From Blastobasis lacticolella (lineage: Eukaryota > Arthropoda > Insecta > Lepidoptera > Blastobasidae): a DNA stretch of 64,000 nt. Shown in pieces: positions 43,931-56,325 of the stretch; position 1 is the stretch's first letter, and each line of letters starts with the position of its first letter. The position numbers were made by a program, and so were the translations under genes. The notes under the pieces were generated by a model. That model did no database searches, was not told the origin of the DNA, and was given only the letters and a program-made list of their open reading frames with translations. The stretch spans positions 124,001-188,000 of the forward strand of contig LR990061.1 of NCBI GenBank assembly GCA_905147135.1. Reading direction: 5' to 3'.

Positions 43931-44330
43931 GCCACTATCAAGAGGTTTACTGTGTAAACCCACAGTTCGTCGACGTCAAAAGAATAGTCAAAGTCACAAG
44001 AAAAGTTAGAAGTTTAGGTACAATTGAACAAAGTCAGATACCTTAACCTTTATAGTTAGTTTAAGCTTATTTTATCGTTAAGCACTATAGTGGTATGCGT
44101 TAGGTTGTTAGTTTTCAGTTTGTCGTTTACGGGAACTCAATGACCACCTCTTAATACCTCTATTTACCTTTATTTCTCTCTTTACTCTCTCAACTGTAAA
44201 TCTGTTATCAAATAAAATGTATAAATAAATACCGGTTATATTTTTATGACGTGTTGATGTCACTTTATTTAATAGTCTTTGGCGAAATCGCTATAGGTTA
44301 GTGGAAACTACAATTTATAGAGGAGAAGAA

Positions 44331-44828
44331 CAGAGGTATAGTAGGGAAATGCGGGATACCCCTTTTGAATTGGAGCCACTAAGGAAGTGCATTAAATAAT
44401 TCAGCAGCCAAACAATATTATTTTTATAGTTTACTATTTTTGTATTAAAATACAATGATAATCCTTACTCGCATTCGGATATCTGCTTCGGTCCATCCGT
44501 AGCATTCCCTATGCATCCCGAGGCGCTCGTAACGTGTGCGGTCGGCTCGCGGCTCGTGGGAATCGTTTGTATTGGTATACTTATTATAAAGTATTTTTGG
44601 TACCTTAGAAACTAGTAGAATAGCTTAGCTAGGATGTGGAATGAATGAGCTTCTAACCACAGTGTTTCCTGTTGGACAATGACATAGGATTGCTTCAAGA
44701 GGTATATTAGAGGTCACTCTAGAGGCGGGCGACGCATTGGTAGCATCCCTGAGGTCCATAGGCAGCAGTGACCACTTTCCATCAGGTGGCCCAATTGCGT
44801 GTTTGTCTGCTGTATAACATAAAAAAAT
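44331..44828 (+). mobile_element. Family D retroelement, copy 2
   Basis: TAGTAGGGAAATGCGGGATA at the left and GGTCCATAGGCAGCAGTGAC, ACTTTCCATCAGGTGGCC, CTGTATAACATAAAAAAA at the right. A GC-rich insert (44500-44560) is not shared. Confidence 0.6.
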
Positions 44829-45362
44829 TAAAGTTGACTTGTAACTAGATAGGCGAAGATTTATTAGTAGTATTGTTGTCGTCTATAGTTCTATCGACAA
44901 TACGTATATTTACACTGTTAACCTTCCGAGTAAAAAAAAATTTGATATTTATTTCTGAGAAGTTTACAATAAGATGTTTAAATAGAATCCTCCTATTTTG
45001 GAGTCAGTTAAAAATGAAGCCAAGTGACGGAAGGGCACACTGCATACTTATTACAAAGTTTGATATCTTTTCTGGTTTAATCAAATTAAAAAATAAAGTC
45101 TGTTTGCTACTAGCTACACAAAAGCCTTTACGACACATCCCTAATTATCCACACACTACCAGTGGAAAGATAGTAACTAGTACTTGCCCACGGGAACGTC
45201 CCAAACTACGCCACAATCGGTGTTGAGAGCTCGTAAAGTATTTGATAGTCGCAGTTTCGGGACAAGAGCGGACAGTCCCGCTCTCAACTGGTCCACTCCC
45301 GGGACAGTTTGTCCACTGTCCTGTAAACGGATGAGCGGTCCGTGAATCGAGAACTGGAGCGG

Positions 45363-45415
45363 GGACGACATACTTGGACCAAGTAATGTGACGACATGCT
45401 CGGACCAAGTTATGT
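45363..45415 (+). repeat. 26-bp tandem duplication
   Basis: GACGACATACTTGGACCAAG plus TAATGT, followed at once by GACGACATGCTCGGACCAAG plus TTATGT. Two units only. Confidence 0.7.
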
Positions 45416-46111
45416 TCAGTGTTTCGAGGGTTGGGAGTTTGATTACGTCGTGTAGAATATTGAATTTTCGTGCCATATTATATACTAGTTTTTTTGCTCA
45501 GCGATTTTGCTCGGTGTGGCTACACCATGTAATTGTTGTGATGGGCAGAGGGGGGCTAAAAATATCTTATGCCATATTCTAGACCCTAATCTAGCTTTAA
45601 ATGTGTTCATCCGTTTATGTGTAAAGTCATGACAAACACACACAAACACACAAACTTTCAACTATCGCATTGTGTATATAAGTGTGTGACTTTCTGTTCC
45701 TAATAAAGGTTTAAGGTTTCTATTCCTTGTTAAAATGTGTGACTAATGTGGCTCATGACGTCCAACAAACGAAAGAAGAAACTGTATTACAAGTTTGGCC
45801 AATAAATGAACTGAATACTGTTTCTTTTGTATAACTAGGGTTCCGTCCCTTCTTCGATCACGTCCGAAGAATGTATACTACCGGTCCCTCGAGTCCCAAT
45901 TAATTATTCGAGACCGAAAAAACAGCCAGATGTGTAATTTACGAACTGAAAATCTTTACAATAAAAGTACCATACTAAGACCTCCGTCACATTATAACTA
46001 CTAACAACTATAGATTCGTTTGTTGTTTTTATATTGTTATGTACATGTTTTATTACCGTTAATTGTATTAGTTTATTTGTTTTTATAAATTAAATGTTCT
46101 GTATTATATAT

Positions 46112-46456
46112 ATGGGCTTCGGTGGCCGTGCGGTTGAGTATCCAACTCGTAAGCGAGAGGTACCGGGTTCGAATCCCGCTGCAGCCATGTACCAATAACT
46201 TTTTTCTGAGTTATGTACATTAGTCGAATTCTTACCGATGCTCTTACGTTGAGGGAAAACATCGTGATGAAACCTGTAAATTTAGGCAATTGAATTTGTA
46301 ATCATGATCCAATCTGGTCAGGTTCCCCTAGTAGCAGGGTCACGGAGGTCAGGTGGTAGTCGCTCCACTGTAATTACCCGATCGCCAAATCCTGGATCAT
46401 GGTCAAGGCGGACCTCGGGCCCTCATCCTCGAGAGCACACCCGGACATTGACGATT
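46112..46456 (+). mobile_element. SINE-A copy 11, full length
   Basis: The clearest full copy: head GGCTTCGGTGGCCGTGCGGT, CTCGTAAGCGAGAGGTACCG and GGGTTCGAATCCCGC, body CTGAGTTATGTACATTAG to CCAAATCCTGGATCATGGTC and GAGAGCACACCCGGACATTG. Confidence 0.9.
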
Positions 46457-47409
46457 ATTTTATTATATCTATGGGCTGCATATATAAATAACAGAATTCC
46501 TTGTCCTGAAATGTTCATGTCAGTTTTACGTGTTCTCGAGAAGTATGACAATATTTTCACAGAATTGAAACTAACCTCTGTTCTTATTTCGTCTCGCTGA
46601 ATCCCCGGGATTTTCACACGCGTGGAATGTCAGCATTGTTGTTTCCGTGCAACCTTTACATTTTATATAAGAATAAGAATATTTATTTTTCCACACAAGA
46701 ATAACGTAATATGTTATATACATATCCCGTCTCTTTCCTTATTTACTCGGAAATAGTGTATCCTACACGAGATAATATTTTTTGTGTATTATTGGTTCAG
46801 TAACTGAAAGTTTTAAACTGTCACTATCACACATTTTAAAAGTACCTATATTCCTTACCTACCACGTACCTTTGTTTACGAGTAGCAACACTTGTAACAA
46901 AAAACAAACGACAAATAAAGTTGTCAATTTCTTAGTCATATTGTTTCTCATAATCAAGCCGCTATACATCCAACACTCAGTATTCGAGGCAGGCTGTCGA
47001 GTATCGGATGTCATAAGCTCCAAGTTTTCCGTGAATATCCTAGCGAGAAGGCTGTGGCTCGCATCACGAGTGTCCAACCCCTCATTCTTTAAGAAAATTT
47101 GCATGATAGAAGGTGACACGATAGGTAAAGTTATTAATGTCGTCAGCTTGCTACGGCATACGATAAAGTTTACTATGTCGGTGCTTTGAATTATGTAATG
47201 AACATTTCGATAAGAGATTAAAATATATTGATATTTGGTAGAGCACGTCTAATTTAAAATGACGCGCCCTACTATCGCATTAACGCACACAAGCAAGTTT
47301 AAAATATGGACGCAATACATATACAAATGCCGTTGTAATTGGTCATTCAGTTGCCGGTAAGATTCAAACGTCGGAGCACGCGCCGTTCATTGGCTCCCAC
47401 ACAGATGAA

Positions 47410-47775
47410 GTGTCGTTATTAATATTTGCACTCACACATCGAAATCAACTAAGTAGTGGGGCGCGTCATCTTAGACTAGACGAGCTCTACAAAGCTATAC
47501 AACCTGAACTGTTGAATAATCCTTGGATCGACAACTGTTTAAGTAGAGACGAATTTATGTTGGCATTTCGAATTCGTTCCGAACATATGCTATTAAATAA
47601 GTTTGCATGTATGATGGGAAACTCATACTCTCCTAACTGCAGTGAGTGTAACTCGATTGAAGCTGTTTATCATATTATAATGGAATCGTTGCGGTGCGAA
47701 GAATTTAGAGTAACAATTGACTTAACGATTTGTAAGATTATAATAGCAGTTTTTTTTATAGTAAAGACGTTGTCG
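47410..47775 (+). mobile_element. LINE C-terminal (RNase H / zinc-finger tail) fragment
   Basis: Translation includes AFRIRSEHMLLNKFACMMGN then SYSPNCSECNSIEAVYHIIM: the LLNKF...SPNC..C...E...H pattern of the C-terminal tail of R1/I/Jockey-type LINE proteins. Truncated on both sides. Confidence 0.7.
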
Positions 47776-47938
47776 CCTTGAGAAGGGGTAATTAATAAAG
47801 ATATGTTATCGTTATAGAGTCCGAGTGTCCTAGAAGGGAACGTGCAAAAATGACACATCCCTGGGGAAGTCCGGGAGATCCCTATCCTTTCTTAGTTATT
47901 TGATATTTATGTATGTAAAAATAAATATTTAAAGAACG

Positions 47939-48252
47939 TAGGTAAGACTCGTAAGCGAAAGGCAATGAATTCAAATCCCAGTGCCGGCATGTACTAAGGA
48001 CTTTTTATTAGTTACATACATTACTTGAACTCTAACCGATGCTCTCATGGTGAGGTAAAATATTGTGAAAAACCTTGCACATTTAATCGACTGAATGTGT
48101 AGCCATGATACAACCTGGTCAGGTTGCCCTGTTACCTGGGTCACGGACTGCAGTCGCTCCACTTAATTAACTGATCTACCAAATCCTGGATCATGGTCAA
48201 AAGTGGACCCGGGGCCGGCGTCCCACAGCACAACCGTTATATTGACTCTAAG
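47939..48252 (+). mobile_element. SINE-A copy 12
   Basis: Starts inside the head (GACTCGTAAGCGAAAGG). The body is continuous to GGATCATGGTCAAAAGTGGA and GCACAACCGTTATATTGAC. The GAGGTCAGATGG block is deleted. Confidence 0.82.
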
Positions 48253-48861
48253 ACATACAAATAAATATTTATCTTAAACCTTATACTAAATAAGAATGTT
48301 TAAAAAATTACCATCTCTTTGACAAACTACAAAACTGGATCATAACTTAGTGACGACGTTAATAAATATAGCGGGAAATCTATTTCGGTATCTCTTCGTG
48401 TCTCTCCGGAAGACATCGGGCATCTCCGGCGGTTGTCGGGCGCGAAAGGGAAATTGGACGGATTACCGCCATGTTTGTGCGTTATCCCCGCTACACAATA
48501 TCGGTACCTTCACAGATTATATCAGAAAAATTGCGAAGCTGGGTATACGGGCTCAAAATGTAACCCTGGGTATTATTAGGGTAACTGATATACTTTATTT
48601 GGGGCAAAATCCATAACATACGCATTCAGACATTTCACGGAGTTTTTAGACTGATTTCTGTTCGAATGAAGTTTATATTTGTACTACTCATATTTACAAA
48701 CAATACTGCTCGCTTTACTAAGCGTTGTGTACTTTGTGCACTGTGAGTGCTCATCTGTTAGTGAGCGCACTGCATTCCGTTAATAAATAAACAACCATTT
48801 GTTTATTTACGCGACAGATATTAAAATATAACCTCTGCGTGACTTTGTGGCCATATGTTGC

Positions 48862-49078
48862 CCATAGTGGTTTAGTTGGTTAACGTGCCGGTCGCAACGC
48901 CCGGGTTCAATTCCCGGTCGAGCAGAAATGGAAATGATGAATTTTAATTTCTGTTACGGGTTTGGGTGTGGTATGTATTTAAAAAAGTATGTTGTAAGTA
49001 GTTTATCAGTTATCTAACACCCATAACACAGGCTTTGCTTAGTCTGGACCTAGATGGTCCTGTGTGAATTTGTCCAAA
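48862..49078 (+). mobile_element. SINE-B copy 3, full length
   Basis: Head GTGGTTTAGTTGGTTAACG and CCCGGGTTCAATTCCCGG, then TCGAGCAGAAATGGAAATGA, TTATCTAACACCCATAAC and ACCTAGATGGTCCTGTGTGA. It matches the 37360-37580 copy along its length. Confidence 0.87.
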
Positions 49079-49348
49079 CATATTATATTATATATACTTA
49101 TTTTATTTCCATTTCTGTGAATTACGAATACAAAACTATCTCACAACAACATTCTTTATTTGATCGCGCAAGCATAGTGTTCTGCTAGGTTCTCAACTTA
49201 TTCCTAATCAGAGTTTAAATGGCAAAATTCCTTTTCTCGACTGAGCAAAGAGCTGGAATCGTTTATTTTTCAAAGCCCACCTTCCTTTAAGACATCCGAC
49301 TCCCGTTTGCAGTTTTATTTGCAGTATGAGGATTACTAATAAAATAAT

Positions 49349-49415
49349 GCCTTTGTGTACCAGACGAGCTCAGCGATGTTCGGAATTGTTAGTTTGAAAC
49401 TGAAAAGCGGCCCTG
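49349..49415 (+). repeat. Direct repeat partner of 49770-49835
   Basis: ATGCCTTTGTGTACCAGACG then AGCTCAGCGATGTTCGGAAT and TTTGAAACTGA. The second copy is about 420 bp downstream in the same direction, with the 5S-like element between them. Confidence 0.65.
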
Positions 49416-49452
49416 AGGTCTAATTACGCAATTACGTTGCCAACAATTATCT

Positions 49453-49546
49453 GATTTCAATTATTGAAATTGTTACTTTTGCGATTATGTATGATCGAGT
49501 TTCAATTTATTGTTTATCTGAAGTAACAATTTCAATAATTCAAATC
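49453..49546. repeat. Foldback element, about 94 bp
   Basis: Arms GATTTCAATTATTGAAATTG+TTACTT and AAGTAACAATTTCAATAATT+CAAATC pair with one mismatch over 26 bp and a loop of about 42 bp. Confidence 0.75.
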
Positions 49547-49564
49547 TAGTCTATCTAATGTAAG

Positions 49565-49740
49565 CGTGTTTACGAGACCTATAACCAAAGTTAAGCAATA
49601 GACGCAAAGTCCGGGGACTGGATGGGTGACCGTTTCGCACTTTAAGGTCAGTCGAACTTCAGCACCGGAACGAGCTCAGCACGAAGCGAGGTTGACCAAA
49701 GTGTTCCGTTGGGGACCCGGAGACTGGTTGAATGGCTTAG
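49565..49740 (+). mobile_element. 5S-rRNA-derived SINE-like element
   Basis: Carries the two internal promoter parts of 5S rRNA at the right spacing: AACCAAAGTTAAGCAATAG (box A region) at about 49583 and GGATGGGTGACCG (box C) at 49620-49632. The rest of the 5S sequence is diverged. A non-5S body follows (CGAGGTTGACCAAAGTGTTC), a diverged piece of which is inverted at about 51245-51290. This is not a functional 5S gene: the 5' and 3' stems do not pair. Confidence 0.6.
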
Positions 49741-49769
49741 GACCCCATGACAGTATTTATTCATTTATT

Positions 49770-50040
49770 TTAATGCCTTTGTGGACCGGACGAGCTTAGC
49801 GATGTTCGGAATAGCTTGTAAGTCTGAAACTGAGACGAAATTGTAGAAAACACTTCAGCGTCCGACGCCGTTTGTATTCGACCATCTGTCACGGGCTCCC
49901 AGATGACCGCTACAAGTCTTAAAGGACCGTTTACTACAGCCGAGACGGTTCGACCTTTCTCAGGGTCCCCAGCGAAAGACGTTAGACCTCGCTTCGGTAT
50001 TAGGAAGTACAACTATCGACTCGTATCGTATCGTATCGTG
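49770..50040 (+). repeat. Second direct repeat and (GTATC)n
   Basis: ATGCCTTTGTGGACCGGACG repeats 49349-49415. Then GGTCCCCAGCGAAAGACGTT-like text related to 51245-51290, ending in a short (GTATC)n run at 50021-50037. Confidence 0.5.
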
Positions 50041-52000
50041 GCGTTGCAATAAACAGTTTTTACTGTATCATGTGAGCTATATACCTAGACTAGTGGACCC
50101 GGCGCGACTTAATTCGAGCACACCTACTTTACCCGTATCTTCCTTTTTTTCTTTCTTATAAACCTCATGTTGAAAACCGCATTAAAATACATTGCGTAGT
50201 TTAAAAGATCTAAGCGTACATATATACATAGGGAAGAACGGCGGGAAGCGACTTGTATTACTACGTATAGATATATCAATCAAGGCCGTATCCCAAGCGG
50301 GTATATCATACTATTATGTATTCTTTCACCTTCCTCTCAACCTTTTAACCATGCTTGTCGATTTAGGGTACTCTCGAATATTAGGTAGGGTAATACTTTT
50401 GTTTCCTATCTCTTGACTCTGATGTATTTTTACCCGACTGCCTAGAAAGGGTTATAAATTAATAAAAATATTAAGTATCCATCCACCTATATGAAAATAG
50501 GGTCCTGACTGCTTTCTAGTTTAAATTAAACTAACATTTGCAGGATAAACACCCATTTACTTCCAACATTTGGCTTGATTTTAACTTTTCAGTTTTATAG
50601 CAGTCGGAGTTTTTAGTTTTTGTGCTACTTCTTATATTTTTGTATGTATTCTCATCTCCTATTTTGCATGTGTAGCGATTATAATCTTCTAGTCTACAGT
50701 TATTACGGACTACACCGTGTATACGGTTCTAGCGCTTATCCCGGCTTCTGCCAGGGTCCGCTTTCCTACCCATTCTTCTCCACTTCGCCCGGTCTTTGGC
50801 ATTCTCGCGTTGTAAGCTATTACAGTAGTGATTACCCTGTTAGCACATAAAAATACCCCATGCCAAATATCGATTCCGCAGCGCTTGTTATCCCAAACAT
50901 TCGCAATGAAAACTTTTGCCCACAAAACAGGGTGTCGTTAAAACACTTTTTATGCTCGAGCCGGTCGCGACGCGGAAAGTTTTTACGTGCGCGGGACGCG
51001 GGTGCTCGTCCGCACTCGGAGAGGGGCACTATGTTTGTTTATGTCTCTAGATATTGGTAATGGTTGTGTATAGTTGGCTTGCATAACGCTACAGTACTGT
51101 TAGTGCAAAACGACAACAGTAGAGTGTGTTGTGACGTCCGGCCGTTAAGGGAGAGTGGTTTAGGTCTGACGCGGTCCATATGACCAAAACGTCGATAGGA
51201 CCCTGGGTGGAGGAGGGTATGAGTGCCAATCGATTGTTCATCCAGTGTCAGGGACCCCAGCGGTAGACCTTGGTCAACCTCGCCGAGCCACGCTAATAAG
51301 AGGCACACCATCTGGTCTGTCATTGGAAATGGTCACTCATCCAGTGCAGGGATTCTGCAAGCATTACTTAACATTGGTCAACACGCGTACTGCCCCTAGA
51401 TCACCGCTACAACTTGGACGCCACGGTACAATACAAACAACGTTATTAACTCCAAACAAGAAGTATTTAAATGCTGTTGGCTCGTCCGTGTCCCCAGATA
51501 GTTCCCTATATTTTCGGTAAAGAGACGTGAGGGAGGGCTGATGTTGAGTGGAATGGAGCAGATAGAGTAATGCCTTTTCACAATATCTAAGCTAGGAAAT
51601 AAACAGTATTTCAGGTAATCAGGCCTACCCATTCGTAGTCAAGTATAGAGTTAGAGCTATGGCACCTTGGTTAGTCGACGTAGTTTAGGGAGCTCGTAAT
51701 AGTTGACTGTTGGGTGTCAGCTTCATCCACATCAGTGGAGGTCTTTGCCATAGCATTCACGCTTGTCTGGCGGGGTGAAGAACATCATCATCATCATAAT
51801 TTTGGCATTAATAATAGGGTCAAAGATATAGATAACGTTTTTATTTAATTTGGATTATAGAATTACTGTGGGAAACATTGCTGTCTATTTATATTCTAGC
51901 AGATTTGCCTAAGGCAATAGTCGCTTATACTGTTACTTGCAGATCAATCTTTACAACCACCACCACCACCAAAAAAGAGATAAAAGGGTCAAATATCTCT
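50041..52000. other. Non-coding stretch
   Basis: No gene is seen. 51180-51430 holds inverted fragments of the element around 49660-49990 (GGTAGACCTTGGTCAACCTC). 51700-51800 is a diverged LINE 3' end followed by CATCATCATCATCAT. Confidence 0.4.
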
Positions 52001-52008
52001 CCTGCCAG

Positions 52009-52070
52009 CCGGCAGGAGACAGGCTTAGGCGCTTAGGGAGGTTGTACAGTCGTACAACCTCCCTAAGCGC
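52009..52070. repeat. Two adjacent hairpins, one with a perfect 19-bp stem
   Basis: CTCCTGCCAGCCGGCAGGAG (8-bp stem, loop AGCC) is followed within 10 bp by a perfect 19-bp stem, GCGCTTAGGGAGGTTGTAC at 52029-52047 paired with 52052-52070 around the loop AGTC. Confidence 0.75.
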
Positions 52071-52239
52071 GAGAGTGGTAACCTCCACCCTGACCGACAC
52101 CACAGCAAGACACAAGGCGAGCTTATCCTCTCTCCAACCTCACATTTCGTGTAGAAACAATTTCCCAGGAAAATCCGGCCGGAGGAATTAGAACGGGGTG
52201 TGTCTGTTTAATAATGCAGGGTGGTGTCAAAGTAAAACT

Positions 52240-52425
52240 TCGAGAGTGACCCACCTCGTCTTGGCTGTCCCTAATGACCGGGCCTGGAAGTTGCGGTGGA
52301 GGGCGTGGCCACAGCGTAATATAGGAGCGGTCGAACGACTCAGCAGTGCCCCTGGAAAGCGCGGAAATTGGAGAAACAAAGGAGAGGCAAACGTATTCGA
52401 AATGAATGAATGAATGAACATTTAT
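52240..52425 (+). repeat. LINE 3'-end-like text with (GAAT)n
   Basis: AATGACCGGGCCTGGAAGTT and CCACAGCG resemble a degraded LINE C-terminus. It ends in a short (GAAT)n run at 52401-52417. A weak call. Confidence 0.3.
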
Positions 52426-52644
52426 TGACACCGCCATATGACACGATAACACAACATTCACATAAACATAAGCAATTAAAATACATGTCACGTTAAATTA
52501 ATGTCAATAATATAACTGTCAACACAAAATAAAGTTATTCACAACACTTAGACCAAAATCAATGAACGTCGAAGAAATAAAAAAAAACAGCAATTAAATT
52601 ATAATTTGCAATTATAATATACATATATTAAATAAATACAATAA

Positions 52645-54305
52645 CTTCAATTCAATTCAATTCAATTCATTTATTGCGTTTCCATGTGTTAGTAAATACA
52701 AGTTCTTAAATACATATATTAGTACAAGACATGGAACCCTGGTCGGGTATAGCAAAAATTTATTACATAATAATAATAGAGAGGATGCAGTATTTGAAAT
52801 TAAATATTAAATCAATTAAATACAAAATTCTCAAAAATAAAATAATGGCAAATCAAATAAATCAATTGTCACAAATATAATAAATAATACAAAATGTCAA
52901 TATTAATAAAAATAGTCTTAATAATTCAATTGAAATGTCAAGTTTTAAATTTAATATTAATATATTTTCTAAGTCAAAATAAAATAAGAATCCATAATTA
53001 AAAATAAATTACATAATTAAACTTATAATTTTAAATTGCATGTCAGTCGTGTTATAAAAATGTAATAGTGTCACAAAAAAATTCGTCCAAGTTATAATAA
53101 GCTTTTTCAATTAAATAATTTTTAAGTCTTAGTTTGAATATATGGGGTTCAGTATTACTTTTTATATGTCCTGGTATATTATTAAAAATCTTTACTGCCA
53201 TTGCATAGGGTCCTGAGCTAACCATTTCTTATTTTGTAAATGCTGTATTTAGCTTGTTTTTTTGTCTTAATTTTTCAGGTCTAGTGTATAATGGGAACAT
53301 AGACATATTGTTAAAAACTAGACATGCAACTTCCAAAATATATATCGATGTCAATGTTAATATTTGTAATTTTTGGAAATGTGGCTTACAACTATCCATA
53401 TTATCTATATTTACTAGAATTCTGAGGCATCTTTTCTGTATTATGAATAATTTGGAGACCTCCACACTGTTACCCCATAGAGCTATACCGTATTGTAACC
53501 ACGCTTGCGCATATACGTAGTACGCGCATTTTGCTGTTTTCAGGTCTGTAGACTTTTTTAATTCATGTAGAGCATATGTAAATCTTGTCAATTTAGATGT
53601 AGTTTTTTGAACATGGGTTTTCCAATTTAATTGTATATCAATGTTAATGCCTAGAAGGGAATAATCTGAGACACTTTCCAATTTTGTACCTCTGAAATTA
53701 TATTCGAGATCGAGAGCACGCTGCTGGTATGGTCTAAATTGCATTAATTTCGTTTTTGAAAAATTTATTTGTAAGTTATGATCTTCGAGCCAATCTACTA
53801 TCTCTGTCAAAGTAGAGTTCAGACCACTTTCAAGAGTTTGCTCATCAGTACATTGACATTGACAGTACACTGAAATGTCATCAGCAAAATTTTTGGTAAG
53901 TTATTGATATATGTATATCAAGAATAGTATACATCCAATAACACTACCTTGGGGTATACCGTTTTCTATATTTACCCGTTCTGACCTTATATTAATTATT
54001 TCGCAAGAAGAATAGTTATAATGCTCTATATCAACATATTGTGTGCGATGACTTAAGTAGGAAACAAACCATTTATGAGCGATTCCCCTGATCCCTATTT
54101 CATAGAGTTTTCTCAGCAGTATATCGTACGTAACCCGATCGTAGGCTTTACTCATATCTAAGAGTACCCCAATGGCGCATTTGTATTATTAATTATGTTA
54201 AGTATATCATGTACATATTTAAAAACTGCCAAAGAGATGGATCTCTTTTTTCTAAAACCGTTTTGAGATTCATGGAATATATCATATTTTTTCTGATCTC
54301 AACTA
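52645..54305 (-). mobile_element. LINE, reverse transcriptase and 3' UTR, 5'-truncated
   Basis: On the minus strand from 54305: SQNGFRKKRSISLAVFKYVH, then after a frame change DMSKAYDRVTYDILLRKLYE, ENGIPQGSVIGCILFLIYI, and after another break FADDISVYCQ and EDHNLQINFSKTKLMQFRPY. The C-terminal part runs to about 53230 and further in another frame. The AT-rich 3' UTR ends in a (TTGAA)n tail at 52649-52668. At least three breaks make it inactive. Confidence 0.85.
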
Positions 54306-55867
54306 TTCGGATAATCATCATAAAGTTGTCATCCGACAGAACAACCTACATTTCATCGTAGCGATAGAGGATGTTCCTTAGAGAATCGCACCCCTGAACA
54401 CTAAGATAGGTTACCGAGTAATCATAATCATAATCACTTTATTGCTTTCTTGTAGTTATTACAGATGTTACAATTATTAGAGTATCACACAAGAACCCTG
54501 CTAGGGCACTGCAAAGTACACCGAGAATTAAGTTATTTGTACAAAGAAGTTCTATTACTTCTCCGCTCCACTGTGGCTAGTCCCCGCCGTTATCGGGCCT
54601 CCGTACACAAATGTAAATGTGCATCCATATGGAAACGCGCGGCGACCCCAGGGTTTTTGTTAGTCCCGCCGCGTATGAGCCCACACCACTCCACTCCATC
54701 CATTGTGCCCATGCTGAGATAGTTCGCACAATACTATGTAACATATATTAAATTTCCCAGTAACATCCTTTGAAAACTGTACAAAGGTCTCGGAAACTGG
54801 AACCTTTCTGAGCGTCTGATGAATGTTAACAAGAAAAGGAAAAAGAGTTTGTTTTCGTACGTTGTTTTCTTAGCAAAGTATAGATTTCAGGCTGCAGCGT
54901 TTTCTAGGCAACAATATCGGGATGCGCTAGTGGGGCCGTGTTCAGAAGTGGCTGCTAAATATTTATGGGGTTGTATGCAGCGGGCCATTAAACGCTGGCA
55001 GTTTCTAAGGCGACCCAGCGCTTTATTGCCGGACGAAACCGTTCGCGCCGAAACGTAACGAACCCCGCCATCGTATAGCGACCTTTTCTATATGCGACCT
55101 TTTCGGTGTATACCAGTAGGTACAGTAGGCAGCACATTACCTATCCACCACCAGTATAAAGTGAGCTAGCGTCAGTATGGATGCGCGTAACCGGAAACGG
55201 TCCAAAGTGTATGCAGGGTAGGTTGATGGGCTTTCTTTTGTACACATGGACTCAGTAACGACGCAATATGTATCCGTAATGAGGTTCCGCGCGATTTGTA
55301 CCGATTAGAGATGGGCTGCAAAGTATCCATGTGTTGACACATCCCTTTGAGTTAGCTGACTCAAAATTGAGACATGGCGCATCTCCCTACATTGATATGT
55401 GTATCATATAGGCGACTAACCATCTGGACCAGGATTTTTGTTGAAAATAGGCAGCAGTGGTTTTCTGATGTGTTTTTTTAGAAACAATCTCCCACCCGCC
55501 TGCTAAGTGGGGAAATTATGGCGTTATCTTCAACAAACATGGAGTTCTAGTCCAGCAGTGGATTGTTACGGGCTGCTCATTCAAGGAAGCAGAATGAAAC
55601 GCGTTCCTTATATATTACAATTTCACTACTATATTGCACTGAGTTCATATATATAAGATTGCCAGTTTCGCCCTCACAGTGATATGATAAGGAACCGATC
55701 GTTTTGTCATATAAAACCTCATGATAAACGATTTTTTCTTTCTAAACACTGAAAAACGAGCAGACAGCCCACCTGATTCTAAGGGCTAACTGTCGCCTTT
55801 AACATCTACGATTCTACTTTGCACCAGGTGGTCTATTGACTCATGATCATCATCATCATCAACATCA
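54306..55867. other. Non-coding stretch
   Basis: No gene is recognised. The open frame at 54819-55058 has no domain. 55740-55815 is a family C end (AACGAGCAGACAGCCCACCT), and 55490-55590 a diverged LINE 3' end. Confidence 0.4.
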
Positions 55868-55925
55868 TCTCGGCGTTAATGTCCCGGTTGTGCTCTCGCA
55901 CTCGAGGGCCCGGGGTCCGCCTAAC
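55868..55925 (-). mobile_element. SINE-A copy 13, 3' fragment
   Basis: TCGGCGTTAATGTCCCGGTT and CTCGAGGGCCCGGGGTCCGC (as read on +) are the terminal 58 bp of the family, in reverse. Confidence 0.7.
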
Positions 55926-56033
55926 TCGTATGTCAATGAGTTACACAAAGAAACCTGGCTACCCGTCTCTAGAGCGGAATCTCGCGAGGATTTTTCCGCG
56001 CAATAATCGCTAGCAAGGCGAGGCTGACAAAAA

Positions 56034-56280
56034 TCAAGTGTCATTTCGGCGGCAGGGCGTGCAAATTACTTGAAAGCGTTCGGGCGGAGGCCTGGGAGGG
56101 CACATTTTGCATCTCACAGCGTCCCGGAACGTGTATAAATTAATTTCGACGCCTTTCAGCGCCAATTTCGCTAATATCTGGCGACGGAGGGCCTCTAAGG
56201 GTAACTGCGTTAGCGAACCGCGGTGTACTAAGAGGCGGCGGGTTGACTTCTCGCGTTGTCGAGGCACGACATTGAATCAT
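56034..56280. other. GC-rich stretch of unknown nature
   Basis: About 250 bp with higher GC than its surroundings and overlapping open frames on both strands (63-77 codons). No domain and no clear splice sites. It could be a conserved regulatory element or an unrecognised first exon. Confidence 0.2.
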
Positions 56281-56325
56281 TGCTCGACAGTTGTGTAGCA
56301 CGTACGTCATAGCGAACATTCAATC

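Noticed and set aside
46782..47189. 135-codon open frame before the LINE fragment at 47.4 kb
   Set aside because: AT-rich, no recognisable motif, and not in frame with the LINE tail; probably chance.
49565..49640. Functional 5S rRNA gene
   Set aside because: Only the internal control regions are conserved; the terminal stem and much of the middle are diverged.
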